Below, piece after piece: positions 1 to 8,897 of a stretch of 64,000 bases of DNA. Positions within the stretch are counted from its first letter, which is position 1; every line of letters starts with the position of its first letter. The stretch spans positions 186,001-250,000 of the forward strand of contig CAVVNM010000022.1 of the NCBI GenBank assembly GCA_963749575.1, in the 5' to 3' direction. The position numbers and the translations under genes are program-made. The notes beneath the pieces are model-generated. The model saw only the letters and a program-made list of their open reading frames with translations, had not been told where the DNA came from and searched no databases. Origin of the DNA: JAMXLO01 sp963749575 (GTDB taxonomy: Bacteria > Pseudomonadota > Alphaproteobacteria > Acetobacterales > Acetobacteraceae).

Positions 1-1372
1 CTCGCGAGCCGATTTCCATGATCTGGCCAAGCCCGCCGCGCTGGCGTCCGGCACCCCCTAAGTCCTGCCGCAATTCTTTCCGCCAGATCACCAGAGGCGT
101 GATCGCCTCGGTGGCCTCCACCGGCACGTTGCGCACGCCGGACGGGAACGGTGTGGCGGACAGCCCGTCCTGTTTCGGCCGCGCTCCGGCACCACCCGAA
201 TGGAAGCTGTTCACCATGAACGGCGTGCCGGCCGCTCGGCCGATGCCGGTGAGCCCGTGACCAGCGATCAGGTTGAGCGTCCACAGATTCGACGTTCCCT
301 CCGCCGGCACGCGTCCCGGCAGCGCCTGGTCGAGGCAGCCATACACCACGTCCGGCAGCATGTGCCCGATCACCGAGCGCGCGTACACCGCCGCGGGATG
401 GGTGGCACTGAGGATCGTGCCCTCAGGTGCGGTGACCCGCACCGCATCGAGCGTGCCCGTGTTGTTGGGTATATGCGGCGCAATCACGCAGTTCACGCCG
501 AACGTCGTATATGCCTCCGTATAGCACAGCGGGCAATTGATCGCATACGAGGACATGCCCGATGTGCCGGTGTAATCGACATGGATCTTATCACGCCCGA
601 TTGTCAGCGTGCCGACCAGATCGATGGGGGCCTCGTAGCCGTCGATGCACATCGTCGCGGTCCAGGTGCCGTGTGGCAGCTTGGCGATCGCCTCTGTCAT
701 GCCCTGGCGGCTGCGGCTGATGATCACCTCGCCCAGCATGTCGAGATCACCCAGCGTGAATTCGTGCATCATCGCTATCAGGCGGCGGCCGCCGATTTCG
801 TTGCACGCGATCAGCGCATAGACGTCGCCGATCACCTGCACCGGCTCGCGAACATTGGCGCGGATCATCGCCAGCAGGTCCTCGTTCATCTCGCCGGCGC
901 GTGCGAGCCGCAGCAGCGGGATGAACAGGCCTTCGTGATAGATCTGCCTGCCCTCCGGGGTCTGGCCGACACCGCCCATATCGACCAGATGCGTCGTGCA
1001 GGCGAACAGCGCGACGATGCGCCCGCCCATGAAGGTTGGCGACACAACGACGAGATCGTAGAGATGACCGGTGCCTTTCCACGGATCGTTGGTGATGTAG
1101 ACATCGCCTTCCCTCATCTCCGCGATCGGAAACACGTCCAGGAAATGTCCAACCGACCGCGCCATTGTGTTGATATGGCCTGGCGTACCGGTAACCGCCT
1201 GAGCCAGCATTCGGCCCGCCAGATCGAACACGCCGGCGGAGATGTCGCCCGCTTCACGCGCCGAGGTGCTGAACGCGGTGCGGACCAGGGTCTGTGCCTG
1301 CTCCTCGACCACGGAGAGCAGTCGGTTCCACATGATCTGCAGTTCGATCTCCGAGATGTTCCTGCGTGTCAC
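1..1372 (-). CDS. hyuB: Hydantoinase B / 5-oxoprolinase beta-type subunit, 3' end beyond the window
   Basis: Large subunit of an ATP-dependent hydantoinase/5-oxoprolinase-type enzyme, cytoplasmic, acting with HyuA. About 457 residues are visible, against a usual 550-600, so the C-terminus lies outside the window. The start is GTG at 1372, which overlaps the TGA of hyuA (GTGA) and so suggests translational coupling. Family-typical stretches are visible: ISEIELQIMWNRL at the N-terminus, then REAGDISAGVFDLAGRM, ITNDPWKGTGHLYDLVV, and DYTGTSGMSSYAINCPLCYT in the middle. The actual substrate (hydantoin, 5-oxoproline or N-methylhydantoin) cannot be told from sequence. Confidence 0.93.
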   Translation of the reverse strand, partial: MTRRNISEIELQIMWNRLLSVVEEQAQTLVRTAFSTSAREAGDISAGVFDLAGRMLAQAVTGTPGHINTMARSVGHFLDVFPIAEMREGDVYITNDPWKGTGHLYDLVVVSPTFMGGRIVALFACTTHLVDMGGVGQTPEGRQIYHEGLFIPLLRLARAGEMNEDLLAMIRANVREPVQVIGDVYALIACNEIGGRRLIAMMHEFTLGDLDMLGEVIISRSRQGMTEAIAKLPHGTWTATMCIDGYEAPIDLVGTLTIGRDKIHVDYTGTSGMSSYAINCPLCYTEAYTTFGVNCVIAPHIPNNTGTLDAVRVTAPEGTILSATHPAAVYARSVIGHMLPDVVYGCLDQALPGRVPAEGTSNLWTLNLIAGHGLTGIGRAAGTPFMVNSFHSGGAGARPKQDGLSATPFPSGVRNVPVEATEAITPLVIWRKELRQDLGGAGRQRGGLGQIMEIGSR

Positions 1373-3450
1373 GCCTCGATCTCCTCGATCACGATGTCAT
1401 CGCCCGCGCCGATGCGCGCGATATGGCCACTGGGCACGATGGTCGATGTGCCGTCTTCGACGATCACCGCGGGGCCAAAGACGCGGGCACCCTTCGGCAA
1501 CGCGGCGCGCAGGAACAGCGAGGCATCGACTGTTTCGCCGCTGATGGTCTCAACGATGCGGCATTGCACCGCCGGCGCAGCGGCACCGGCATCCGCTGGG
1601 ATCGGCAGTCGCTGCGGCAGTTCATGCGGTTCGGCAAGGGACAGTGTCCACGTCACGGCCTCTACTTCCAGACCGGGAATGACGCGGCCATAGACACGCG
1701 CATACGTCGCATCGAACGCAGCTCGCAATGCGGCGGGATCGACCTTATCGTTCGGCAATGACACCGCGACCTCATGACCTTGGCCGCGATACCGCATGAA
1801 GCCGGTGCGCGTTTCCACCAGCGGTCCCTGTGGCACACCCAATCGCACCACTGCTTCCGCCTCGGCACGCATGTCGGTGAACAGCATATCGATCGTGGTC
1901 TGCTCCAACGCGTCGAGCCGTACCAGAAGCGTGCGCACCACTTCATACGCGATTGGCGCATCGAGGAAGCCAAGCGCGGAACCGACACCCGCATCCGGCG
2001 GCACGACGACGCGTCGAATGCCGAGTTTCTGTGCCAGCCGCACGGCATGCAGCGGTGCCGCGCCGCCAAATGCTATCAGCGTCCGATCCGATGTCTCCTT
2101 GCCGGTCTCCACCGCATGCACGCGGGCGGCGCTCGCCATTGTTTCGTCGACGATTTCGGAAATACCACGCGCCGCCTCCTGCGCCGACATCGACAACTCC
2201 GCGCCGATCATTCCGGTGATTGCATGAAGCGCCCGAGTGGGATCCAGTGCAATCTTGCCGCCGGCGAAACGCGTCAGATCGATGCGCCCGAGCACAACAT
2301 CTGCATCGGTCACCGTCGGCTGGCCGCCGCCGCGCGCATAGCAGGCCGGACCAGGATTCGCGCCCGCGCTGTCGGGGCCCACGACGATGCGCCGCAGCGG
2401 ATCGATACGCGCGATCGAGCCGCCGCCGGCGCCGATTTCCACCATGTCGATCACCGGGATTCGCACGGGAAACCCGCTGCCCTTGGCGAAGCGATAGGCG
2501 CGCGCGACTTCGAAATGTCGCGATTGCTGCGGTGTATAGTCATCGATCAGCGTGATCTTCGCCGTCGTGCCGCCCATGTCGAACGAGATCGCGCGTTCGT
2601 AGCCGCCACGCGCGGCTACGTGACGCGCCAGGATTGCGCCACCGGCCGGTCCGCTCTCTACCAATCGCACCGGGAAGCGCCGCGCGGTCTCCACCGTGCA
2701 AATGCCGCCCGATGACATCATCAGCAGCAATGGGCAGGTCACGTCAATTCGACGCAACCCATCCTCCATGCGAGCAAGATATCGGTCCATCATGGGCAGC
2801 ACATAGGCATTTGCCACCACTGTCGAGGTTCGTTCGTACTCGCGGATCTCGCGGCAGACGTCCGATGAGATTGTGATGGCCACATCCGGCAGCAGGCGCG
2901 CGATCAGGTCCCGCGCCCGTTCCTCGTGCATAGGATTGATATAGGAGTGCAGAAAGCTGATCGCCACCGCCTCAACGTCCTGCTGCCGCAAGGTCGGGAT
3001 CAGGCGCTCCAGCGATGTCGCGTCGAACGGCAGCAACACGGAGCCATCGGCCGCCAGGCGTTCGGCCACTTCCAGCCGCAGGTCGCGTAAGACCAGCGGC
3101 TCCGGCCGCTCCATATACAGATCGTACTGTTCGAAACGGTGCTCGTAGGCGATCTCCAGTGAATCGCGGAAGCCCGCGGTGGTGACCAATGCGCACCGCG
3201 CTCCCTTGCGTTCGATCAGCGCATTGGTGGCAAGCGTGGTGCCGTGGATCACCAGATCCAGCGACGATGCTTCAATGCTTGCCTCGCGCAGGATCGACTG
3301 CGTTCCCGCAATCACTGCTTCGTCGGGTGCGGCGTGCGTCGTCAGCAGTTTCGCGGAGAGCGTCCGATCGGGCAGTGCGAGCACAAGATCGGTAAAGGTG
3401 CCACCGATATCGACGGCGAGCCTGGTACGAGCGCTACGCTGCAAAGTCAT
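1369..3450 (-). CDS. hyuA: Hydantoinase A / 5-oxoprolinase alpha-type subunit
   Basis: ATP-binding subunit of a hydantoinase/oxoprolinase. The N-terminal ASKHA-type phosphate-binding loop is visible (AVDIGGTFTDLVLA, about residues 13-26), followed by HGTTLATNALIERKGA, the LVESGPAGG and SFDMGGTTAKI loops, and the C-terminal oxoprolinase-like region. About 693 residues, the normal family length. An in-frame ATG lies at 3465, but I prefer ATG 3450 because it overlaps the TGA of the upstream gene (ATGA), like the other junctions here. It is the second gene of a leftward operon with the broken PEP-mutase gene upstream and hyuB downstream. Confidence 0.95.
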   Translation of the reverse strand: MTLQRSARTRLAVDIGGTFTDLVLALPDRTLSAKLLTTHAAPDEAVIAGTQSILREASIEASSLDLVIHGTTLATNALIERKGARCALVTTAGFRDSLEIAYEHRFEQYDLYMERPEPLVLRDLRLEVAERLAADGSVLLPFDATSLERLIPTLRQQDVEAVAISFLHSYINPMHEERARDLIARLLPDVAITISSDVCREIREYERTSTVVANAYVLPMMDRYLARMEDGLRRIDVTCPLLLMMSSGGICTVETARRFPVRLVESGPAGGAILARHVAARGGYERAISFDMGGTTAKITLIDDYTPQQSRHFEVARAYRFAKGSGFPVRIPVIDMVEIGAGGGSIARIDPLRRIVVGPDSAGANPGPACYARGGGQPTVTDADVVLGRIDLTRFAGGKIALDPTRALHAITGMIGAELSMSAQEAARGISEIVDETMASAARVHAVETGKETSDRTLIAFGGAAPLHAVRLAQKLGIRRVVVPPDAGVGSALGFLDAPIAYEVVRTLLVRLDALEQTTIDMLFTDMRAEAEAVVRLGVPQGPLVETRTGFMRYRGQGHEVAVSLPNDKVDPAALRAAFDATYARVYGRVIPGLEVEAVTWTLSLAEPHELPQRLPIPADAGAAAPAVQCRIVETISGETVDASLFLRAALPKGARVFGPAVIVEDGTSTIVPSGHIARIGAGDDIVIEEIEA

Positions 3451-4055
3451 CGTGTCGCGCCGCACTTCGCCTCGCGCTGCGCCACGGTCAGAAAGCGCTG
3501 CTCCATGTCCCGGATCGTGGCAAAACCCAAAAGGTCATTCAATTCCGGGAAGGAAACCGCTAGATCCGGCCGCTCAATCACTTGGCCTTCCACCGCAGAT
3601 TGTAGCGGGACTGCCAGTGCATTCTTCATGCCCTGGTTCGCCGCGCCGGTCACCATGCGCGGATAGCCCACCACTGCCACGCCGAGTTCCTGCAGTTCGC
3701 GCGCTGACAGCAGCGGTTTGGTGGGACGCGACCGGATGCCGAACCCCCTGCGCACTGCAAGTGGTTCGCCCACCTCGTGCGCCACCGCCGCGTAGCCGGT
3801 GTCGGCATCTGCGGACACCGGAATGTCGACGCAGGCGGCGATGGCACGCGAGGCGTGCAAGCTCTCCTCGTCATCCATCAGGCCGACTTCGGCCCAGCCA
3901 AGCGTCGTCTCGCTGACGCCGGTCCCGGAGATCGCGGCAGACTTGAAGCCCATCTGCTGCACCAGTCGCGCGCCGGCTCCGTCGTAGATCCCCGGCTGGA
4001 GCAGGGTCTCCTCTGCCTCGGTCAGTTCACGGAAGCGACGCGTCTCGCTGCCCAT
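3447..4055 (-). pseudogene. Isocitrate lyase/PEP mutase family gene with an in-frame internal deletion
   Basis: About 202 residues against the usual 280-300. The N-terminal part is normal (QPGIYDGAGARLVQQMGF, SGTGVSETTLGWAEVGLM, PVSADADTGY), and so is the C-terminal part (PLAVRRGFGIRSRPTKPLL, ELGVAVVGYPRMVTGAA, LNDLLGFATIRDMEQRFLT). Directly after DADTGY the reading jumps to AAVAHEVGEPL, so roughly 90-100 residues are missing. In this family the missing segment carries the catalytic EDQ..PKRCGH region. The reading frame stays open, so a shortened protein could be made, but enzyme activity is unlikely. It is the first gene of the hyuAB operon and stops inside the hyuA start (ATGA). Confidence 0.8.
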
Positions 4056-4114
4056 CTCTCACCCCTGGTGATGAAGCGCTCGATCGTAGAGCGCTCGCCA
4101 ACGGGCGCCTACGA

Positions 4115-4130
4115 TCAACATATCTGTTGA
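4115..4130. promoter_or_regulatory. Candidate operator palindrome between hyuAB operon and arsR-type gene
   Basis: A perfect 6-bp inverted repeat, TCAACA-TATC-TGTTGA, lies in the short divergent region. A further GTTGAT half-site follows at about 4145. Palindromes of this size upstream of an ArsR/GntR-type gene are typical autoregulatory operators. Binding by the adjacent regulator is inferred. Confidence 0.5.
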
Positions 4131-4153
4131 CTGTAAACCTATTAGTTGATAAT
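4127..4153 (+). promoter_or_regulatory. Candidate sigma70 promoter of the ArsR-type gene
   Basis: TTGACT (4127-4132) and GATAAT (4148-4153) are separated by 15 bases, a little short of the optimum. The -35 overlaps the palindrome at 4115-4130, which would allow repression. The likely transcript start falls almost on the ATG at 4162, so the message may be nearly leaderless; no ribosome-binding site is seen. Confidence 0.35.
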
Positions 4154-4161
4154 AACCTTCA

Positions 4162-4566
4162 ATGGCCATTTTGGCGCCGCGTACGGTCGAGCAGGAGCAG
4201 AACGCCGAGGACGCACTGCTGGACCGCGTGTTCGCCGCGCTGTCGGATCCGGTTCGGCGCGCCATCCTGCTGCGACTCGGCGAGGAGGTATTGCTGGTGT
4301 CGGAACTGGCGGCGCCGTTCGATATCTCGTTGCAGGCCGTGTCGCGCCATATCCAGGTTCTGGTGCGCGCCGGGCTGGTGCGCCAGGAGCGCACCGGACG
4401 GATCAGCCGCTGCAGCCTCGATGCCGGCCCGATCTTTTCTGCCGTGCTGTGGCTCAACCGCTACAGCACGTGTTGGCAGCAGCAATTCGATCTGCTCGCC
4501 GCCTCAATCCTGGAGATCGAGCAGCCCAAGACGCCCAAGCGTCGCACAAAGGCGAATCAGCGATGA
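4162..4566 (+). CDS. ArsR-family winged-helix transcriptional regulator
   Basis: A 134-residue DNA-binding protein. The ArsR helix-turn-helix core is clear: LSDPVRRAILLRLGEEVLL, SELAAPFDISLQAVSRHIQ, LVRAGLVRQERTGRISRCSL (residues about 27-90). No metal-binding cysteine box (ELCVCDL type) is present, so it probably senses an organic ligand or acts as a simple repressor. It is transcribed away from the hyuAB operon and overlaps the following broken DUF899 gene by ATGA. In many alphaproteobacteria ArsR-type genes precede DUF899 or SRPBCC genes, so that pairing is probably ancestral. Confidence 0.88.
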   Translation: MAILAPRTVEQEQNAEDALLDRVFAALSDPVRRAILLRLGEEVLLVSELAAPFDISLQAVSRHIQVLVRAGLVRQERTGRISRCSLDAGPIFSAVLWLNRYSTCWQQQFDLLAASILEIEQPKTPKRRTKANQR

Positions 4567-4801
4567 TCGACGATCACCCGGCGGTTTCACACGAAGAAGG
4601 TCCCAACGGCCGCGAAACCATGGCCGATCTGTTTGCCGGGCGCTCGCAGCGCGTCGTCTATCACTACATGCTCGGCCCGGACTGGCAGGAAGGCCGCAAA
4701 GGCTGCTGCTTTTGGGCGGACAACTGTAACGGCGTCGCGACGCAGCCGGGCTCGGGTACCCAACGGAGTGGCGGCGCCGGCGCGACAAATACGAAGGCTG
4801 A
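4563..4801 (+). pseudogene. DUF899-family (thioredoxin-like) gene, internally deleted and frameshifted
   Basis: The start overlaps the ArsR stop (ATGA). The first codons (MIDDHPAVSHEE) look like the family N-terminus, but they jump at once to GPNGRETMADLFAGRSQ, so about 40 residues are missing. The conserved core VVYHYMLGPDWQEGRKGCCFWADNCNG follows. The frame is then lost, and only the C-terminal tail (TEWRRRRDKYEG, stop at 4799-4801) remains, in another frame. Most of the thioredoxin-like fold is absent. Only N-terminal, core and C-terminal scraps of one gene survive, in order, so deletion rather than insertion explains it. Confidence 0.75.
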
Positions 4802-5187
4802 CGCCCGCCAAGACCTATCGCGATACCGCCGAGAATCGCGCCATCTGGAGCGGGCAGATCACCGAGCTACGACAAAAGATGCGCGATGCACAGGCTTCGA
4901 TCGAACCAGGGCCTGTGCACCACCACGAATTCGTTACTGCCGAACGACGGAAGCGCCTCCCGCATCTGTTCGGCCGAAGGCGCGACCTCTTCGCGATTGA
5001 CAACATGGGCCGTGGCTGCCCGCAGTGCACGCTGTTGGCGGATGGCTTCAGCGGCGGCTACCCGCACATCACCGACCGCCCCGACACCGGATTCGAGCCA
5101 AGCGAAGATTTCTGTACTCTGTGGCATCTGTTCTATCTGCTGCCGGAAGGTGCAGCCGGCTGGCGGGCAAAGTTCAGCTACCCGTAG
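4798..5187 (+). pseudogene. Second DUF899-family gene, start lost and middle deleted
   Basis: A second member of the same family directly follows the first. The family N-terminus is present (TYRDTAENRAIWSGQITELR), but no ATG exists; the nearest in-frame codon is CTG at 4798, inside the stop of the previous gene. The core MGRGCPQCTLLADGFSGGYPH is followed at once by the C-terminal part DTGFEPSEDFCTLWHLF..LLPEGAAGW, omitting about 60-70 residues that normally lie between. Together with the two preceding genes it forms a cluster of internally shortened genes. Confidence 0.7.
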
Positions 5188-5209
5188 CCGCGCGGCCGCA
5201 GAAAAACAC

Positions 5210-6040
5210 TCAGCGCTTGTTCTTGCCGCTCTTCTTCTGGTCCGCTTTGCCGATTTCCGCCGCCAGGTCGCGAAAGAACCTCGCCCGCTCGATCGAGCCC
5301 GACACGATGAAGCCGTGATCAGTACCGGATGTGAGATAACGCGACCCCATCGCGATATAGCGTCGCGCGTTCTCGTCGTCATTGATCCCGCCCATGCCCA
5401 GCGCCTTGCCGTGTTTGCGGCAGGCATCGCCGACCGCCTGATAGGCGTCGATCAGCTTCTGATGGCCCATCTGCCCAGGAATACCCAATTCCGATGTTAG
5501 ATCGAAACTGCCAATCAGCAGTACATCAATGCCGGCCACTGAGGCGATGTCGTCGGCATTCTTCACCCCCTCCGGGCTTTCGATCATGACCACCGTCAGG
5601 ACCTCGTCGTTGATCGCCTTTTGCGCCTCCGACACGTGCGGTGGCATGTACCCATAGACCGGCGGCGGCCCACCCCAGCTCCGATGCCCCATCGGCGGAT
5701 AGTGGAACGCGTCCGCGACACGCTGCGCCTGCTTCTTGGTGTCCACATGCGGCACCACGATGCCCAGAGCACCATTGTCCAGCAGTCGCGTCGCTTCATC
5801 GAGCGCGCCGGAACAGACCCGCACGACAGCCGGGATTCCGGCGGCCAAACAGGCGATGCAGATCTGCGTCGCCTCCTGCACGGTGAACGCACCGTGCTCC
5901 ATGTCCATGGACACATAGTCGTGCTGCGCAGCACCCGCCAGCATCGGTGCCGCGCTGCTGCGCAGATGATGCAGCCCGAAGCCCAGCGCGATGTCGCCCT
6001 GCCGCAGCTTCCGCTTTGCGCCATTGTGCACGATTGCCAT
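5210..6040 (-). CDS. HpcH/HpaI-family aldolase / citrate lyase-like protein
   Basis: A 276-residue TIM-barrel class II aldolase-like enzyme, probably a metal-dependent cleavage of a 2-keto acid, in the cytoplasm. Visible landmarks: the DMEHG metal/pyruvate motif (SMDMEHGAFTVQEA), LDNGALGIVVPHVD, the SWGGPPPVYGY loop, VMIESPEGVKNADDIA and GIDVLLIGSFDLTSELG. The start ATG 6040 has AGGAG seven bases upstream; an upstream in-frame ATG would run into the neighbouring gene. It lies 10 bases after the paralogous gene at 6051 and reads the same way. The C-terminus is lysine-rich. Confidence 0.92.
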   Translation of the reverse strand: MAIVHNGAKRKLRQGDIALGFGLHHLRSSAAPMLAGAAQHDYVSMDMEHGAFTVQEATQICIACLAAGIPAVVRVCSGALDEATRLLDNGALGIVVPHVDTKKQAQRVADAFHYPPMGHRSWGGPPPVYGYMPPHVSEAQKAINDEVLTVVMIESPEGVKNADDIASVAGIDVLLIGSFDLTSELGIPGQMGHQKLIDAYQAVGDACRKHGKALGMGGINDDENARRYIAMGSRYLTSGTDHGFIVSGSIERARFFRDLAAEIGKADQKKSGKNKR

Positions 6041-6050
6041 GACGTTCTCC

Positions 6051-6878
6051 TCAACCCTTGGCCCGTTTGCCCGTTCTGCCCGATGTCTCCGCCGCACGCG
6101 GCAGGGCGGCGAAGAAGCCGCTCCGTGCATTCGCACCCATCACGATGTAGTTGTGATCGGAACCGGTCAGCACGAACCGCGCACCCATGCCGACGTAGCG
6201 TGACGCATTCTCCTCGTCGTACACGCCGCCCATGCCCAACACCTTGCCGTGCTTCCGGCACGCCGCGCCCACAGTCGCATACGCACCGACAACCTTCGGA
6301 TGACCCATCTGCCCCGCGATACCCAGCTCGGACGACAGGTCCGACGTGCCGATCAGCAGCACATCGATACCGTCCACCGCGGCGATGTCGGCAGCGTTTT
6401 TCACCGCCGCGGGGCTCTCGATCATCACCACGGTCAGAATCTCATCGTTGATCGCCTGCTGCGCTTCCGCCATAGCCGGCGGACGGAAGCCGTACACCGC
6501 CGGCGGCCCACCCCAGCTTCGCTTGCCCTGTGGCGGATAGCGGAACGCCTCGGCGATGCGTCGCGCCTCCTTCGCGGTGTCGACATGCGGCATGACAATG
6601 CCGAGCGCACCATTGTCCAGCGCGCGCGTCGCTTCGTCGATCGCATTGGCGCAGACCCGTACCAGCGGCGTCACCCCGGTTGGCAAAGACGCAATACAGA
6701 GCTGGGCAATTTCGCTGACCGAGAACGAACCATGCTCATTGTCGAGAAATAGCCAGTCGTGACCGGTGGCGGCGGCAAGCACGGGTGCAGCCGCGCTGCG
6801 CAGATGATGCACTCCGAAACCCAGCGCCACCTCGCCAGCCTGCATCTTGCGCCTGGTGTTGTTCGGCACCAGCGGCAT
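6051..6878 (-). CDS. HpcH/HpaI-family aldolase, paralogue of the next gene
   Basis: A 275-residue TIM-barrel aldolase-like protein, clearly duplicated from (or into) the neighbouring gene. It shares the HHLRS.AAP.LA N-terminal pattern, ALDNGALGIVMPHVD, SWGGPPAVYGF, VVMIESPAAVKNAADIAA and GIDVLLIGTSDLSSELGI. The acidic motif reads DNEHGSFS where the paralogue has DMEHGAFT. ATG 6878 is chosen because a G-rich ribosome-binding stretch lies just upstream. The two genes probably form one operon handling related keto-acid substrates or forming a heteromer. Confidence 0.92.
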   Translation of the reverse strand: MPLVPNNTRRKMQAGEVALGFGVHHLRSAAAPVLAAATGHDWLFLDNEHGSFSVSEIAQLCIASLPTGVTPLVRVCANAIDEATRALDNGALGIVMPHVDTAKEARRIAEAFRYPPQGKRSWGGPPAVYGFRPPAMAEAQQAINDEILTVVMIESPAAVKNAADIAAVDGIDVLLIGTSDLSSELGIAGQMGHPKVVGAYATVGAACRKHGKVLGMGGVYDEENASRYVGMGARFVLTGSDHNYIVMGANARSGFFAALPRAAETSGRTGKRAKG

Positions 6879-6931
6879 CGTTCGGCCCCCCTTGGTTATG
6901 GCGGGAGCGCAGCACGCAGCCGGGGGTTCGG

Positions 6932-8524
6932 TCAATCCGCAGCGGCAACCGCGCGCTTGATCTCCACCAGCGCCATCAGGCTCGCCAGCCGATCCGCCTC
7001 CGCCGCCGGCTTGTCGGTGCGGATGCGCGCGATGCGCGGAAACCGTAGTGCCACTCCGGACCTGTGACGATTGGACAATTGCGCCGCGTCGAATGCCACC
7101 TCCAGCACCAGCGACTTCTCCACCTCGCGCACCGGCCCGAACCGCGCCACCGTATGGTTCCGAATCCAGCGATCGAGGAACGCCAGCTCCTGATCGGTGA
7201 AGCCAAAATACGCCTTCCCCACCGGAACCAGCTGGTCATCGTGCCACACACCGAACGTGTAATCCGAATAGTAGCTGCTGCGCTTGCCATGCCCGCGCTG
7301 CGCGTACATCAGCACGGCGTCGATGTTCAGTGGGTCGCGCTTCCATTTCCACCACAGCCCCTTGACCCGACCCGCCACATAGGCGGCATCGCCGCGCTTC
7401 AGCATCAACCCCTCGATCAAGGCCGCGCGTGCACCGTCGCGCAAAGCCATCAACTCGTCGAGCGACGCAAACCGGATCAGCTCCGACAGGTCCATCCGCG
7501 CGGGACGCGTCCGTGCATACCATGCCTCCAGTCGCTCGCGCCGCGCATCGAACGGCAGCGGACGCACATCGTCGGCAGCCTCGAACAGCATGTCATAGAG
7601 CCTGACGCCGACCGGGTATTCCGCCATCATGCGCGCGCTGACCACTTTGCGGTTCAATCGCTGCTGCAGATCGGCAAACGGCGCCACCTGGCCATTGCGC
7701 ACCACCAGCAGCTCCCCATCGAGCACCGCTTGAAAGTCCATTGCTTCAAGAATTTCGGGGAACGCCCCGGAAATGTCCTCGGCACCACGGGAATAGAGCC
7801 GCCGGCCGCCTTCGGTCGCGACCAGCTGCACGCGGATGCCATCCCACTTCCATTCGGCGCGCCAATCCGCCGGCTGCAATCCGGCAATGTCGCCCGGTTC
7901 CAGCGGATGTGCCAGCATCGGCGGACGGAACACCGGTGCTTGCGCCGGATCGGGCCGTGGCGCGCGCTTCTCCAGCCAGGCGAACAGTGGCAGATACGGA
8001 GGCGCCAAGCCGTGCCACACCTCCTCCACTTCATCGGCCGCAACGCCACCGACCTCGGCCAGCGCGATCTTCGCCAGCCGCGCCGAGACGCCAACCCGCA
8101 AGCCGCCGGTGATCAGTTTGAGCAGTGCCAGCCGCACCGAGGCATCCGACGCATCCAGCCAGCCGGCGACGATGCCTGGCAGCGCGACCTTGGGTGCGCT
8201 TTCCAGTGCCTCCACTACCTCGGCCAGACGCGGCGGCGCGGCATTGGTCGGCGCGGCCGGCCACATCAGCGCGACGGTCTCGGCCAGATCGCCGACATAG
8301 TCGTATGACCACGCGAACAGCACCGGATCGGTACGTGCCGCGGCAAGCTCGCGAATCAGGCCCGGCTTCGCGGCGGCGAACGAAAGCTCGCCGGTGATCG
8401 CCGCCAGACCGACGCCGCGGTCCGGGTCCGGCTGCGTGGCGAAATAGCGCCGCAGCAGCGCGATCTTGGCGTTGCGCGACGGCGTGAACACCAGGCGCTC
8501 CAGCAGTTCGGCGAAGGCGATCAT
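6932..8524 (-). CDS. ATP-dependent DNA ligase (LigB/LigC-like)
   Basis: A 530-residue DNA joining enzyme. An N-terminal DNA-binding domain (residues 1-200) precedes the nucleotidyltransferase core. The adenylation motif EWKWDGIR places the catalytic lysine at about residue 226. Motif III-like YDMLFEA, motif IV EGLMLKRGDAAY and motif V LWWKWKRDP follow, then an OB-fold domain ending near RIRTDKPAAEAD. Start ATG 8524 gives the natural N-terminus MIAFAELLERL. In many proteobacteria this ligase sits with an exonuclease and a Lhr-like helicase for DNA repair; no such partners are adjacent here. Confidence 0.93.
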   Translation of the reverse strand: MIAFAELLERLVFTPSRNAKIALLRRYFATQPDPDRGVGLAAITGELSFAAAKPGLIRELAAARTDPVLFAWSYDYVGDLAETVALMWPAAPTNAAPPRLAEVVEALESAPKVALPGIVAGWLDASDASVRLALLKLITGGLRVGVSARLAKIALAEVGGVAADEVEEVWHGLAPPYLPLFAWLEKRAPRPDPAQAPVFRPPMLAHPLEPGDIAGLQPADWRAEWKWDGIRVQLVATEGGRRLYSRGAEDISGAFPEILEAMDFQAVLDGELLVVRNGQVAPFADLQQRLNRKVVSARMMAEYPVGVRLYDMLFEAADDVRPLPFDARRERLEAWYARTRPARMDLSELIRFASLDELMALRDGARAALIEGLMLKRGDAAYVAGRVKGLWWKWKRDPLNIDAVLMYAQRGHGKRSSYYSDYTFGVWHDDQLVPVGKAYFGFTDQELAFLDRWIRNHTVARFGPVREVEKSLVLEVAFDAAQLSNRHRSGVALRFPRIARIRTDKPAAEADRLASLMALVEIKRAVAAAD

Positions 8525-8605
8525 GGCGATACATGTTGGCGTGGAATGTGCAATATGCCAGCGTAGCCTGCGAAAGCGGCACGCAGACAATCAGCGGAGG
8601 TGGAA

Positions 8606-8875
8606 ATGCGTCGCTATCGGCGATCCTGCGTTTCGTTCAGTTTGGCGTTGCTGCTCGGCGGGCTGGGCGGCTGCCAGTCGACGCAATACAAGAATGTGGC
8701 GCATCCCGACTACGGCGATGCGGAATACAAACGGGATCTGACGCTGTGCCGCAATCAGAATTCCCAGGTGTACACCCACCCGGGCGGATACACCGACGTA
8801 ACGGAGGTCAAGGTGGATGAAGCAAAGGCGACTGCCTGCATGACCGATCGCGGCTGGCAGGCTGCCAGCCGATAG
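8606..8875 (+). CDS. Small predicted lipoprotein
   Basis: An 89-residue protein with a basic N-terminus, a hydrophobic stretch and a lipobox-like LGGC at about residues 20-23, so it is probably lipid-anchored in the cell envelope. ATG 8606 has GGAGG six bases upstream. The mature part is hydrophilic and contains one further cysteine pair (LTLCRNQN, ATACMTDRGW), resembling small alphaproteobacterial lipoproteins with a C-terminal CM..RGW motif. It is divergent from the ligase gene. Function unknown. Confidence 0.75.
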   Translation: MRRYRRSCVSFSLALLLGGLGGCQSTQYKNVAHPDYGDAEYKRDLTLCRNQNSQVYTHPGGYTDVTEVKVDEAKATACMTDRGWQAASR

Positions 8876-8897
8876 CAGCTGCCAGAGGGGTACCTTC

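Noticed and set aside
200..1693. Long plus-strand open frame over hyuB/hyuA
   Set aside because: Arg/His-rich text without any domain; it is the antisense shadow of clear minus-strand hydantoinase genes.
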